A stretch of 64,000 nt of DNA, taken from NCBI GenBank assembly GCA_003952965.2, contig CM025856.1, forward strand, positions 26,855,723 to 26,919,722. Reading direction: 5' to 3'. Positions 35,419 through 46,776 of this stretch are shown here, piece after piece. The notes below the pieces were generated by a model. It was not told the DNA's origin and did not search any database. It saw only the letters and a list, made by a program, of their open reading frames with translations. A program made the position numbers and the translations under genes. Every line of letters starts with the position of its first letter. Position 1 is the first letter of the stretch. Origin of the DNA: Morella rubra. Its lineage: Eukaryota; Streptophyta; Magnoliopsida; Fagales; Myricaceae.

Positions 35419-37731
35419 ACACCACACATCTTTGTTTCTACCTATGTTAAATATTTGCTTCTGAGATTTGAGAAAACGCAATTATTTCATTCATTCTAAT
35501 TGTATACTTCCTGAATTTGTGACATCTTAATGAGAAATAAAATTGGAATTTTAATCTTTTCCATGTTCGTTTCAAATATAAGCTGCATACAGCAAAATTC
35601 ATGTGCAATTTAGACTGTAATTTGACATTCTTCTGGAGCTTTCCTACGGCGTTGGATGAGGTTCAAGCCCTCAGGGCAGGCCCAGCTCAGCCGGCCCCGT
35701 TGGTGATAAGATGACTAATGGGAATTGGGAAATGCCATGAAAAGTCCAAAACCTATTCTCCAAGAGTTGGAGGATCTTTCGGTAAGAAAAACTTTGCGTC
35801 AAGCCCAGTCAATCTGTACAGAAGTCATCAAGCCCAAAATTAACCTCTATGAAACAATTTGACTGCGCCTTCAAAGTAGACCAGGTGCCAGGCGGCCCGT
35901 GGTATACCATTCCTTATTGGAAACTGTGGATCTATTTTACCTCTTTTCCCCTGCACAGTTGCAATGGTTATGGAATACTTCATTCTTACTAACCACAAGA
36001 AAGAAATACTTCACCATGCACTATATTGGCTACTTAATAGCGAGAAAATCAGTTTTGAGCAGCATATTCTAAATTACTATTGCATTTTAATTTAGTCTTT
36101 TATAGTACTTATCTATCTGAAGAAAAAAATTTATTATAATTTTTTTTGGACATTAATTTTCCCAAATACATCCTTATTGATGGTCCGTTGGTACAATAAA
36201 TTTCGTAATTTGTTTATTTTTTTTTTCCGATTTTTAACAAGCACTTGAAAAATTGAAGTTAAAGTAAACAACTTTTAAATCAACTATAAAGTGCTATTAT
36301 TTTCCAAAAAATAAATAAGCTCAAAATTTTCGTAAACCAAAACTGTTTTAGAGAATATCAGAATATGTCCCATATCTATGGACAAAAATCAATAAGCCTT
36401 TTCGGGTTCTAAAATATTTTATTCCATCCATATTTAAAAAATAATTAATTTTGTCTTCGTTCGATCTGGCCGTTAAACCAAATGTAAAATAACCAAAATG
36501 CCCCTCAAAGAAAATTACTAAAATATTTAAAAATTCATTAAAAAAACATGATATATAAATAAAAAGTAATATTTTTAAATAAAAGTATTTAAACTCTATT
36601 TCATTATTTATTTATTTATTTTGCTATTTATTTAAAATTTTGTCTTGGAATAGCATTTCGGTCAATTCTATGACTCAAGGACATCTCTCTCTCTCTTGAT
36701 GTTTCACATACTAAAAATTTTATGCAAATATGTAAATCATGTCAAACATCACAAATTTTTTTTAAATGTATATTTTTAAATAATAACCAAACACTAAAAA
36801 AAAATATTGAAGTAAAAAAATTTGTAATAATTTTTCATCTAAACAAATGGAATATGATGTTTATGAAAGGCACCTATGTTTAAAGATTATTGATCGTATC
36901 TACCATGCTTGATGCAACAAAATTTGAAGTAGGAATCTGGAAGATGATTGTTCTCAATACAGTAAAAGCAATGGATCCTTAGCTGATGCCTCCCAACAAA
37001 AGTTGTATCCCTTTTAACATAGCCTTTGTTCCACTAAAATTTTAATAAAATTTATTAATTTTTACTTTTATCCAAATAAATTTTAAAATTTTATTTTTTT
37101 TTTACTTTTATCATTCTTTACCAACTTCAATATCATCTCGTTTCTAACACTAATAACAAATTTTTAATAAAAATTAGATAAAATTTTGAAATCAAACGCT
37201 ATGTTACATGTTTTTAAGTGCTTTAATTGCCAACGCGCTTTATGAATTCATGACAAGCCCCTGGTATCTACACCATCAAGTCAAATTACAGAGAATAGAC
37301 AGTGTGTTTGGACACATTTCCTAACCAGAAAGAAATATTAGAATACGCACCAAACATTAACAAGGAATTTTTTTAAAAAATTTTTTGCTTGTTCTGGTGG
37401 GACAGCCGAGAAGGGAAAAGCTACGTGTAGTTTAATGACTCCCTCTGGTACAGGATTTGATAATTGACAGCTGATACGCAAAGGAAAAAAAAAAGAAAAA
37501 AAAAAGCTCTGTTTATTGCTCGAGCACGTAGATCATGGACGACCACTAACCCCTTACGTTGTGCCCACAAACATCCACCTTGCAGCTAAACTTTCTCCTA
37601 TATATTATTTCAATTCCATTATGGTATATAAATGCAACCTCGTATATCGAGCTTAGCCCATCAGAAAACATCAAGGTAGACTCCGACATCATTCTCTGAA
37701 GCAATTACATTACAAGCATCAAGCACCAAAT
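35419..37731. other. Intergenic between XTH-G and XTH-H
   Basis: No gene is supported. AT-rich DNA at 36100-36850 and 37020-37200 resembles the A/T-rich tract at 25980-26290 in inverted orientation, so it may hold relatives of that MITE-like element. Confidence 0.45.
37625..37632 (+). promoter_or_regulatory. TATA box of XTH-H
   Basis: TATATAAA 107 bp upstream of the ATG. Confidence 0.65.
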
Positions 37732-38852
37732 ATGGGTTCTGTTGGTTTAAATCCTTCCGCAGCGATGCAAGTCTCCCTACTGCTTTGCTTTTTGACAGCT
37801 GCCTTTGCCAACAACTTCCTCAATGACTTCTCCATAACATGGGGACAGGATAATTGCAATATAGAACAGGGTGGAGGCCTTCTTTCCCTCTCCCTCGACA
37901 AAAGCTCTGGCTCGGCCTTCCAGTCCAACAATCAGTATGTTTATGCCAAGATTGATATGCAGATCAAGCTTGTCCCTGGCAATTCGGCTGGGACCGTCAC
38001 TGCCTACTACGTGAGTAGCAATCCCTGTATTTTTAACCACTTGTACTCCTGCCACATTTTCTTCATTTATTTTCCATGCACTTAGACGATCCTGTTTTTC
38101 TCAATGCTTAGACCTTTTAATGCTTATATGTGAAAATCTGTATATTGCAGATGCGCTCAGAGGGGTTAACATGGGACGAGATAGACTTTGAATTCTTGGG
38201 CAACCTGAGTGGTGATCCTTACATCATCCACACGAATATTTTCTGTCAAGGCCAGGGCAACAGGGAGATGCAATTCTACCCCTGGTTCGATCCCACTGCT
38301 GATTTCCACACCTACACCATCCTGTGGAATCCCCTCCACATCGTGTAAGGACGCATATCTCTAATATCTTAATCCAGGATTGTTTATTTTGAGTTGCTCA
38401 AACTGCTTATTTACTGTTCTTCTTGGGTGGATTTTTTGAATTTTAGTTTCTACGTCGATGGCATTCCCATTAGGGAATTCAAGAACCTGGAGTCAATTGG
38501 AATCCCATTCCCAACTTATCAGCCCATGAAAATATACTCTAGCCTTTGGAATGCCGACAACTGGGCAACAAGAGGTGGACTTGTCAAGACAAATTGGGCC
38601 GAAGCTCCCTTCACTGCTTCCTATAAGAATTTCGATGACAGTAATGCTTGTGTTTCGTATTGGGGTACCTCAACTTCTTGCAATTCGGGGTCTACCCAAT
38701 CCAATCCCAGCAACAATGACTGGTACTGGCAAACGCTTGATGACGGTGAACAGGGGCAAATGGAATGGGTTCAGGAGAATTACATGATCTACAATTACTG
38801 CAAAGACGAAAAACGGTTTCCTCAAGGATACCCTGCAGAATGTTATGTTTAG
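37732..38852 (+). CDS. XTH-H: divergent xyloglucan endotransglucosylase/hydrolase (GH16), intact
   Basis: Exons are 37732-38010, 38151-38344 and 38447-38852, giving 292 residues. After the signal peptide the mature part begins [20 protein letters not shown], unlike the [12 protein letters not shown] of its neighbours. The active site [10 protein letters not shown] is intact (Glu103, Glu107), with the glycosylation site NLS at 111. Further differences are FYPWFDP for [24 protein letters not shown] for WNADDW...TDW, and a long aspartate- and asparagine-rich loop before [10 protein letters not shown]. The protein ends PAECYV. It is the most diverged copy, although exon 2 and the end of intron 1 are nearly identical to XTH-F. 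MQVS at 37765 is an alternative start. An AATAAA lies at 38957. Confidence 0.93.
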
Positions 38853-40458
38853 ATCAACTACTAGTTGGAACGCCCATCTTATAATAGTCTGGATTCAAGC
38901 TTTGATCTTTCCTTTCACTTTAAATATCTTTTATCAACTTTTGTTGGTTTTCCCGTAATAAACTGCAATTATTCTTGTGTGTGTAATAGAACGCGTAAAA
39001 CTGGAAGTATTTGTCTTTTGACTGTTGTCTATGTCCGTGAATATCAATGAAAGCACTGGCGTTCTTTTTTTTTTTATTTTTATTTTTTAAAGCACTTGCG
39101 TTCTTCATGTAACTCAACAATACTTCATTTTTGTTAGCACACAGCCAGCTCCAGCTCATCAGCTCTTTCCAGTCATGAGCCATCCTTGTCACCAGCTGCC
39201 TCAGACGTTCCAGATGATTCGAATGTAACTGAATGAATTTACACGAGTCCATTTTACCGTGAATTCTTTTATATAGCGGCTTTGTACAGCCTATATATAC
39301 TCGATGAATTCATGAGTGAAAAATGAGGAGAACCTTCGTATTATTCAGTTATAAAGTTCATTAATTTGTAGCTGCGAGTATAGAGTTGATCAAACGCGCA
39401 ATTGAACTTCCGGCTCCCGGCAGCTTCCATAATCCCTCCCGTCATTAATATATAACTCTCACTATTTTTTTTTCTCTAAAATATAAACGATTTCTCCCAA
39501 TCGATTTGTTTTCTCTATACTTTAATAGATTGATTTGATATAAAATGATAACTATACAATATAATATACACAATTTGAGAGAATGATCAAAAGAGTACAA
39601 GTAGATATGTAATCTAATAATTTATTTTAATTAATGAAATCTTACACAGCTCAATAGTGATGAGATTAATATATAGAGTCGTCACCTAGATGTAACTCTG
39701 GACACGAAGATTACTTGTCCAAAAACTAATGATAAAAACTTTCAAAGCGTTTACATCTCGGTGGTCAGGAGGAACAAGGTGGCTAGCATGGCAAAGGTTA
39801 TAACCTCCAATATAACCTTCTTTACATGTATTTATTCCACTCTTAAATTCAAACATAGATTAAATATTTTTTATCCCTATTTTTTACAATTCAAACATGA
39901 GAGTAAATTTCTATCTATAAATTCAAAATAATTCAGCCGCTATCCTTTAACTTTTAAAATAAAAAATAGAATTAAGCCTTTATCTGTTTCTTTAATTCAA
40001 AATACTCCTTTAAAATATTTTTTTAGTTGGGAAAATTATATTAGGACGTTGAGAGCTGGGTACATCATATAACTGGGTGCGCTTATAAGTAATTATGTCA
40101 GAGACCTAATTGGTAAATCAGGCTCGAGTCGTGAGTGTTATAGATTCGAGGAAGCATCTCTAATTAATTCGTATTCATTAATGCTTGTCCAGGCTTTCCT
40201 TCATTACCGACTTCATGTTCAATATATTTCCCTTAATTATAGGAATCCTTTCCTGCTTAATTACCTTTCACGTCCTTGGCAAAATCTCCCCTATAAGACG
40301 CCCGTATAATACTGGATTCTGCGATTTTTTTTTCCAAGGCAAGTAGGGGAAAGGGGAAGGATTCTGCGATTTCTTATTTCCCAAGAATATTGCAAACGGT
40401 GGATTCCCCGGATCACAATACTTGTGACAATCTTTTGTACAGTATCTAGGGTTTTAAT
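38853..40458. other. Intergenic between XTH-H and the response regulator
   Basis: XTH-H 3' UTR, then AT-rich DNA. The 110-codon minus frame at 38920-39252 has no recognised domain and is not called. No promoter element of the response regulator could be fixed. Confidence 0.45.
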
Positions 40459-43400
40459 ATGTTAGAGAAGGAGAAACGCAAGGCCGGTAAGATTCTGGTG
40501 ACGGAAAGTAGTGATAGAAACCAGTTTCCTGCAGGCATGCGAGTCCTTGCACTTGATGCTAATTCAGTCTGTCTCAAATATCTCGTTTATTTACTAGAAA
40601 TATGTCGATATAGAGGTTCATTCTTTTTCCTTCAAATTATTTCTTTTTATTTTCTCTTTTGAGATGTTTTCAGAGAATCAGGTTTATTAGAACGTAGTTT
40701 GGTTCTTTGCTGCTTGATGTCGTCTATAAACATGAGGCCATGATCAATAACAGCTTCTGAACTTTTTCTCATTAATTTGATGACATGCAGTTACCGCGAC
40801 AACTAAAGCGGAAGAAGCTCTCCAAATCTTAAGAGAGAAGAAAGACAACTTTGATATTGTGATCACCGATGTCATAAGGCAGGACATAGACGGTTTTAAG
40901 GTTTTGCAGATAGTAGGCATTGAGATGGATATGCCAGTAATTGGTGAGCTCTAAAATTCACGATCTCACATCTATGTGCTTGATTGCAAAAAGCTGACTT
41001 CAAACACAGTATGTATTATCGAGCTCGTTAGCTTGATTGCAAAATTTGAAATTGCAGTGATTTCTGCTAACGATGACCAAGCAAATATAACGAGGAGTAT
41101 AAGTCACGGGGCCCGAGACTACCTGTTGAAACCTGTTCGACTACAGGAGATGAGGAACATATGGCAACATGTTTACAGAAAAAGTCTTAATACTCGACAG
41201 AAATTATATTCTTGCGTTGCAAAAGAAATTGTAGATCCAAGATCATTTCCTCTGAAAACAGTAGAGGAAAACCTGAAGAAGGAAGAAGCTGAGACCAGCA
41301 CCCAGTCTAATAGCACTATCGTCACTCCCAGTAAGAAGACTAGGCTTACCTGGAGCCCGGAGCTACATATTAAATTTGTTAATGCTATTCAGGAGCTAGG
41401 AAAGGGTAAGTTGTACGACACAAACAGCACGAGCATATATTATGTTATCAACGCAAGATGATACATGATGAGTGTACTGTCTTTTGTCAAATGTATCTTA
41501 CACTTATTGCTTATGATTTTCTGATATTTCACAGATGCAGTTCCAAATAAGCTTCTGAGAATGATGAATGTTCCTGGACTCACTCGGCAAAATGTTGCTA
41601 GCCATCTCCAGGTATTATATTAAACTCTGGGAAGAACGATTTTCAGTTCTGTAGCTTTTTGTAGTAACTCCATTGCCAAGTTCATGATAGTCGCAGTAAT
41701 TCTAGCTTGTTGCTTAATTATTAATATGGTCCTTGTATTCCAGAAGTTTAGAAATATCTCGAAGAAGCAAAGCTCTGTGGTGAGCAAACAGAGAAATCCT
41801 TTGTATTCTGTCACTGATATGAAAGAGAAAAATACTAAACCAAGGGAGCTGGATATGTACCAGAACTACATGCCATCTCCCCATTCGGCGGGCCAAATGC
41901 AGCAGGGGATACGATGTCAGGTATACGGCAATCTCCCTTCAACTCCATTGCCGACCAGAACCTATCTTCCTGAATCAGACTGCCAGCTTCCGGATATTTT
42001 TCCAGGAATCAAATTGCATGATGGCTGCATGGGAATTTCCTCTCAGCCTTCTAGATTTAGCATTAATGGTGGCTGGCCAGCTTGTCAAAGTAGTAGACCG
42101 CCTTCTAGTTATAGCCTTCTTGACGAAGCTCGCCATAGCATTCTTGATCATCAAAACGGCCTAAGAAGTACAAGATCATATGAGGATCCTTCTCCTGTTG
42201 GATACGCTCCGTTCTCTCAAACGTTTGGAGATTCTTCAACTCAAATGGATACCACTTCCCAACAAGCTGCTTCGGTACTTGCTTGGCCTCTTTGAACTTT
42301 TCTACCTGGTACTTTAATCAGTATAGCCTTTCTCTTCGGCCGTTTGTGACTTCGTAAAACATGATATGTTGGTTACTCGCACAAAATTCTTTTCACTCTA
42401 CCCCATTATAATGCACTCATCAGAGGTGGCATGTTCAGGGAGAGGTTTAAACATTTATGGTCCTGCCTTACTTATGGATTTGAAAAAATAAATTCATAAA
42501 TAAAATAAATCTAAGAGACAGAAACGTATCACCTCATTCAACGAATGAGAGTTGGGTGGCGCATTTCTGTTCTTGTATTTAGAAAATTAAATCTAGACTG
42601 TCTTTTTTGTAATAATAGCTATGGACCCAAATATCTGGACTGAATCTTTTTCCTTAGTTTATGTTCTTGCTTTGTTCTCGGATCAGCAGGAGAGAAGTTT
42701 TTCCTTCAGTATACGCGAAACGATGGGCACAAATCTTAGTGGGAAAAATATTGTCTATCCAGACAACATGCAAGATCCCAATTTGACGGACTTGGAGGGA
42801 AAAGGCAAGGCCAGAGTTGTACAGTCTTTTCCTGAGCATCCAAACATGGAAAGTGGTTCCCATCAGTACCGCAGCAGTTTCATGGACGATGATCTTAGTG
42901 CGATGGTCAAAGAGGTAACAATATCTTTCAGCTTTGATTTCGCTTCTTCGAAAGCAACCGAATATGCGTCAGACTCTCGTCAGTCGTCATCTTTTTTCAC
43001 AATCCTGCTCCATAGATGGCGTCCCCTTTTGTGCCTCAATCTCTTTCTTAGTTCGTTATTTCTTTTTCTCTTTAAGCTCGCATGAACTTATGAAGGTGCT
43101 CGCCGTCAATTTGAGACAACAGAGCAAGTGTGTCTCGTTAAATTAGTTTCGGTCCACGTTATTCTATTGAATTTAACGATGCTCTGTTTAGGCAATTCCA
43201 CTTGGGAGCATTATTGTCAGATAACATCTATCTTCCACAAACGAACAAACAAAAAATAGGATGTTCTTATATAGGGAGTAAGAATCCTTCTCCCATTAAG
43301 AACATAGCGCAGCAGTCAAAAGTAAGTTCCTAGTAAAGAAAGACATACACCCCTTTCTTCCAAGGCCTGTGCCCTGCACCTCTCTGTTCATGGTTTTCCC

Positions 43401-43734
43401 CAAACGTCACAAAGTTCCAACTAGTTTTAGTGTTAACCGAAGGTGACGGTGAGATTGATGAACATCTCCTTATTTTACATCCATTGATAACATTATTATT
43501 TGGATGGACTATGCATTAATTTTGAAGAGATATATAAGGTCCAGGTTTCAATTAAGGTGAGCGCCTTTTTGGCGTGTTGCCTCTGGCCGTGATCTGAGAT
43601 CTAGCACCTGAGGGTGTATTTTATTAAGACAGATTTATTTCCATTTTTCAATCAAAATTTTGCTACTTTCTTTGATTTTGTTCCTTCCGTAACCTACTTT
43701 GCAGTTTGATAATGATGTCCCCCCAAAGCTGTGA
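40459..43734 (+). CDS. Divergent type-B response regulator (receiver plus GARP/Myb domain)
   Basis: Exons are 40459-40615, 40791-40943, 41058-41405, 41535-41611, 41744-42274, 42690-42914 and a tentative last exon 43705-43734. All junctions are GT-AG and phases join to 506 residues. The receiver spans about 27-142, with phospho-acceptor Asp79 (VITDV), Ser106 and Lys128 (LLKPVR). The GARP DNA-binding domain spans about 197-252 ([18 protein letters not shown], then [17 protein letters not shown]). The rest is serine- and proline-rich with the tail [12 protein letters not shown]. Type-B regulators are nuclear activators of cytokinin response, switched on by phosphorelay. Here the usual acidic pair at the start (VVDDD) reads LALDAN, so one Mg-binding acid is Ala34, and HMPDMDG reads IRQDIDG. 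It may therefore be phosphorylation-impaired or pseudo-response-like. The last two exons are supported only by phase and splice sites. If exon 5 reads through, the protein stops at 42295. Confidence 0.85.
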
Positions 43735-46700
43735 TGATGATTGGCTTTGGCAGATCGAGGTGCACGTCTCCAATCTTCCAGATTCCTTCCTACATTAGCG
43801 GACGCCTAATGATGATAGCTTTAGCAGTTTCATCTTGAGATATGTAGAGATTTGTGCATTAAATATAAATAGTTTCAGATTTTCAGAATTCTATAACAAA
43901 TAATTTCCTTACGAGTGTCCCACGCAACATCTGTCGGTGCAATTTGCGAGTGTCTGCGACAGAGTCGTTCAGAATTTCAGATTTGTATACTGTCTATAAA
44001 TGAAAACAGGAGCGGCCCAAATTAATTCTCCCACGAGCCCCTCATGTATGGAGATGTTTTACGAGGGAAAGTCAAATTTATTTTCGTCCTTACAGTATCT
44101 GGACGGAAGCTGATCTATAACACAACTTGCATACAAAAAAATTCTTAGACACACCCGCCTCTGTTATGATGGGTCAACGAATTTTAAAAGTGAGTAGATT
44201 TCATGTGATGCGTAGCCATCATGAATTTATGATGGAGATGAGAGGCATTGGACCGGATCCCACAAAGGCTACCTTTTTGGGTTGCACCATCCCATTTTCA
44301 TGAAGAATCGTATATTCCAAGTTGGCTAATTTGACATTAGTTTCCATAATTGGAGAAGTGGTTGAGATTGTTTAGCGCTTGTGGGATTTGGGAAAGGAAT
44401 GTTGAGAACTCAAATTCTAAAAGGCCTTCAGCACGGCCACAAAGATTGATGAGACTTTTGCGCATAATTTGAACTTCTTGGGGCAAAGCCATAATAAATT
44501 AATAATGTCTACGGAGTCACGGACGATGGGAGAGTACATAGTTTCACAAGATGAGTGACAAGGGTATTAACTTGCTTCGAAGGCTGAAGGGAGTTGAGCT
44601 TGGATATGCTCCCATGGAGTTGCATAATGCCAGCTATTCAGTTGGAATTTGGCTTTTGTGTGGAAGCCATCGGAGAATGTATTGTACTTTGTGATTGGGC
44701 TAATAAATTAACACAACGTCGTCTGCTGGGTCTCCTGAAAGCCAAAAGGTTTCCCAAAGTACATAGGAGGACAAAATCTTTAGGGATCGATATGTCGAGA
44801 TAGAGGGTCTCAAAATGATGGCCGTGTAGGTCCTCATGACGATCCCTGCCGGTCCACTCATGCGAAGCGGTCTAAGCTAGTAATTGCAGTAAAATATATA
44901 CTCCTAATTTGGAATTTGATTATATATATTGTGAATGAACTATTAAGATATCTATTACCGTCATGAACTGAACACTATGCAGGGTAATTGGAATTTCTTT
45001 GGAAAACCTATATAAACCAATTACACATTAATATTGAAAAAGGGATCCCGAAAAATTGCACTAACTGAGGTAGTTGGAGTACAGTGGACCAGCGACCTAA
45101 CTCGGGCCAATTCATTGAAGACTCATACAATTGAGCAAGGCCACTTGTATTGATTTGGGGTCCTATTCCTGTCATGCAGGATTCAGTTTGCAAGAAAGGA
45201 AAATGATATCCTATCTGCCTAAAATGGAGACATTGATCACGACGAGAGAAAACGTCATTTTTTTCCTTTCTCCTCCTTTACACCTTGACAATCAATATAG
45301 ATCCAAGTAGAGGAGGAAGTTAGGTGGACTATGGAGTACTTGACCTCCAGGGTATGTAAAGGAAATGTAACTGAGCTGGCTGCTGGTCTGCCGGGCTCCA
45401 TTTCCCCTCTACGCCTAACTGCTAAGGTGGCCGCAACGAACCATTGTGGCTCACCTGCAAACCTTAATGCGATGGAGGCCCAAGAACAACCTATATTTGG
45501 CGTAGCTCCATTCTCTCTCTCTCTCTCTCTCTACTTCCCCTCCCACATAGATTATGAGATTAATGTCATCTAACCCTCCAAATTATCCATTTCATCCCAT
45601 TAAATTATCAAAATTTTATTAATATGTTCTCTGATAAAATTTTGTCAAGTAGACTATTTTTTGCTTAACTATTTCAACTCTAAGATTATATTAAAGGGTA
45701 GGGTGCATAGATGAATTTTAAAACTCTGTAATGTAATGAAAATGACTAGTTTTGACCCTTAAATGACATTCACTCTAATTATTGAGGCCCAAAGTAAATG
45801 TTTTCTATTTTTTTTAATTTTTTAACACGTGAAGGGATATCTTAATCCTAAATTTTTCATTATTTTTTATAGAAAGGTTAAGAGGCATAAAGAGTTTGAT
45901 GACAAGTTTCCTGGACTCTTCACATGACAACAACGGGTAGAGATTAATAGGGGCAATCCTTACCAGGCTATTTCCAACAATTTCGGACATACATGGTATG
46001 CTAATTGTCAGAGGGCAACGGTATACTAATTAGAGGGCTCAACACCGCGCCCGCCGCCCCGCCGCCACCCCCCCCCCCCCCAAAAAAAAAAAAAAAAAAA
46101 AACATAAGTTAGAGGAAGAGTGTACACGAAGATTGGTTCTTCCACACAAAAAAAATCCTTGCTAAGATGTCTGTGTATTCAGGACGAAGTCAAATATTGA
46201 ATATAAGGGGATAGTTACATAAAAATAAATTTGAGGGGACTAAAATAAAAAAACTATAAGAAAATTATTATAAATTTTTTTTCAATGATTTTGGGGGCTG
46301 GGGCCAAGGCCCTCTAAGCGCCGTTTAATTTCCCTACTTTCCTTTTTTTTTTTTTTTTTTGTTAAATATGATTGGTGATTATTTTTTTACTAGTTGTTAA
46401 AATTGTATAATAAAATTTAAGGAGAGATAGATGTGAATATATTATTTAATATTATAAGTATTGCTACCTATTTAATGCTTGATTTATGTTTTTGATCTTT
46501 AGAGCATTCTTGCATGCCGATCTGTCAAATATTAAAGCCTAAAAAATTGGCTAAATGTACGTACCTAATCAATGCGAGTGAAGAGAATCGTACATCATTA
46601 ATGCGAGTTAAGCGATAGAGAGTCGAACTTGGGTAACCCGTGGCCATTTCTATGCCAGAACTTCTGCGTCCTCTTTCTTTCAACTTGCCACTTGCCACCA

Positions 46701-46776
46701 TCCCCTACAATAAATATGCCAGCTGGTTGGGAGTGCGAGGAAAGAACTAGCTAGATTTTGATCCAGTTTGAGTGAA
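43735..46776. other. Intergenic between the response regulator and the CASP-like gene
   Basis: No gene is supported. It contains a (TC)n run near 45511-45530 and a C-run and A-run at about 46068-46102, preceded by a GC-rich patch. The rest is AT-rich. The 80-codon frame at 45331-45573 has no recognised domain. Confidence 0.45.

Noticed and set aside
45331-45573. 80-codon frame starting MEYLTSRVCKGNV
   Set aside because: No domain, ends in a TC microsatellite, no splice or promoter support.
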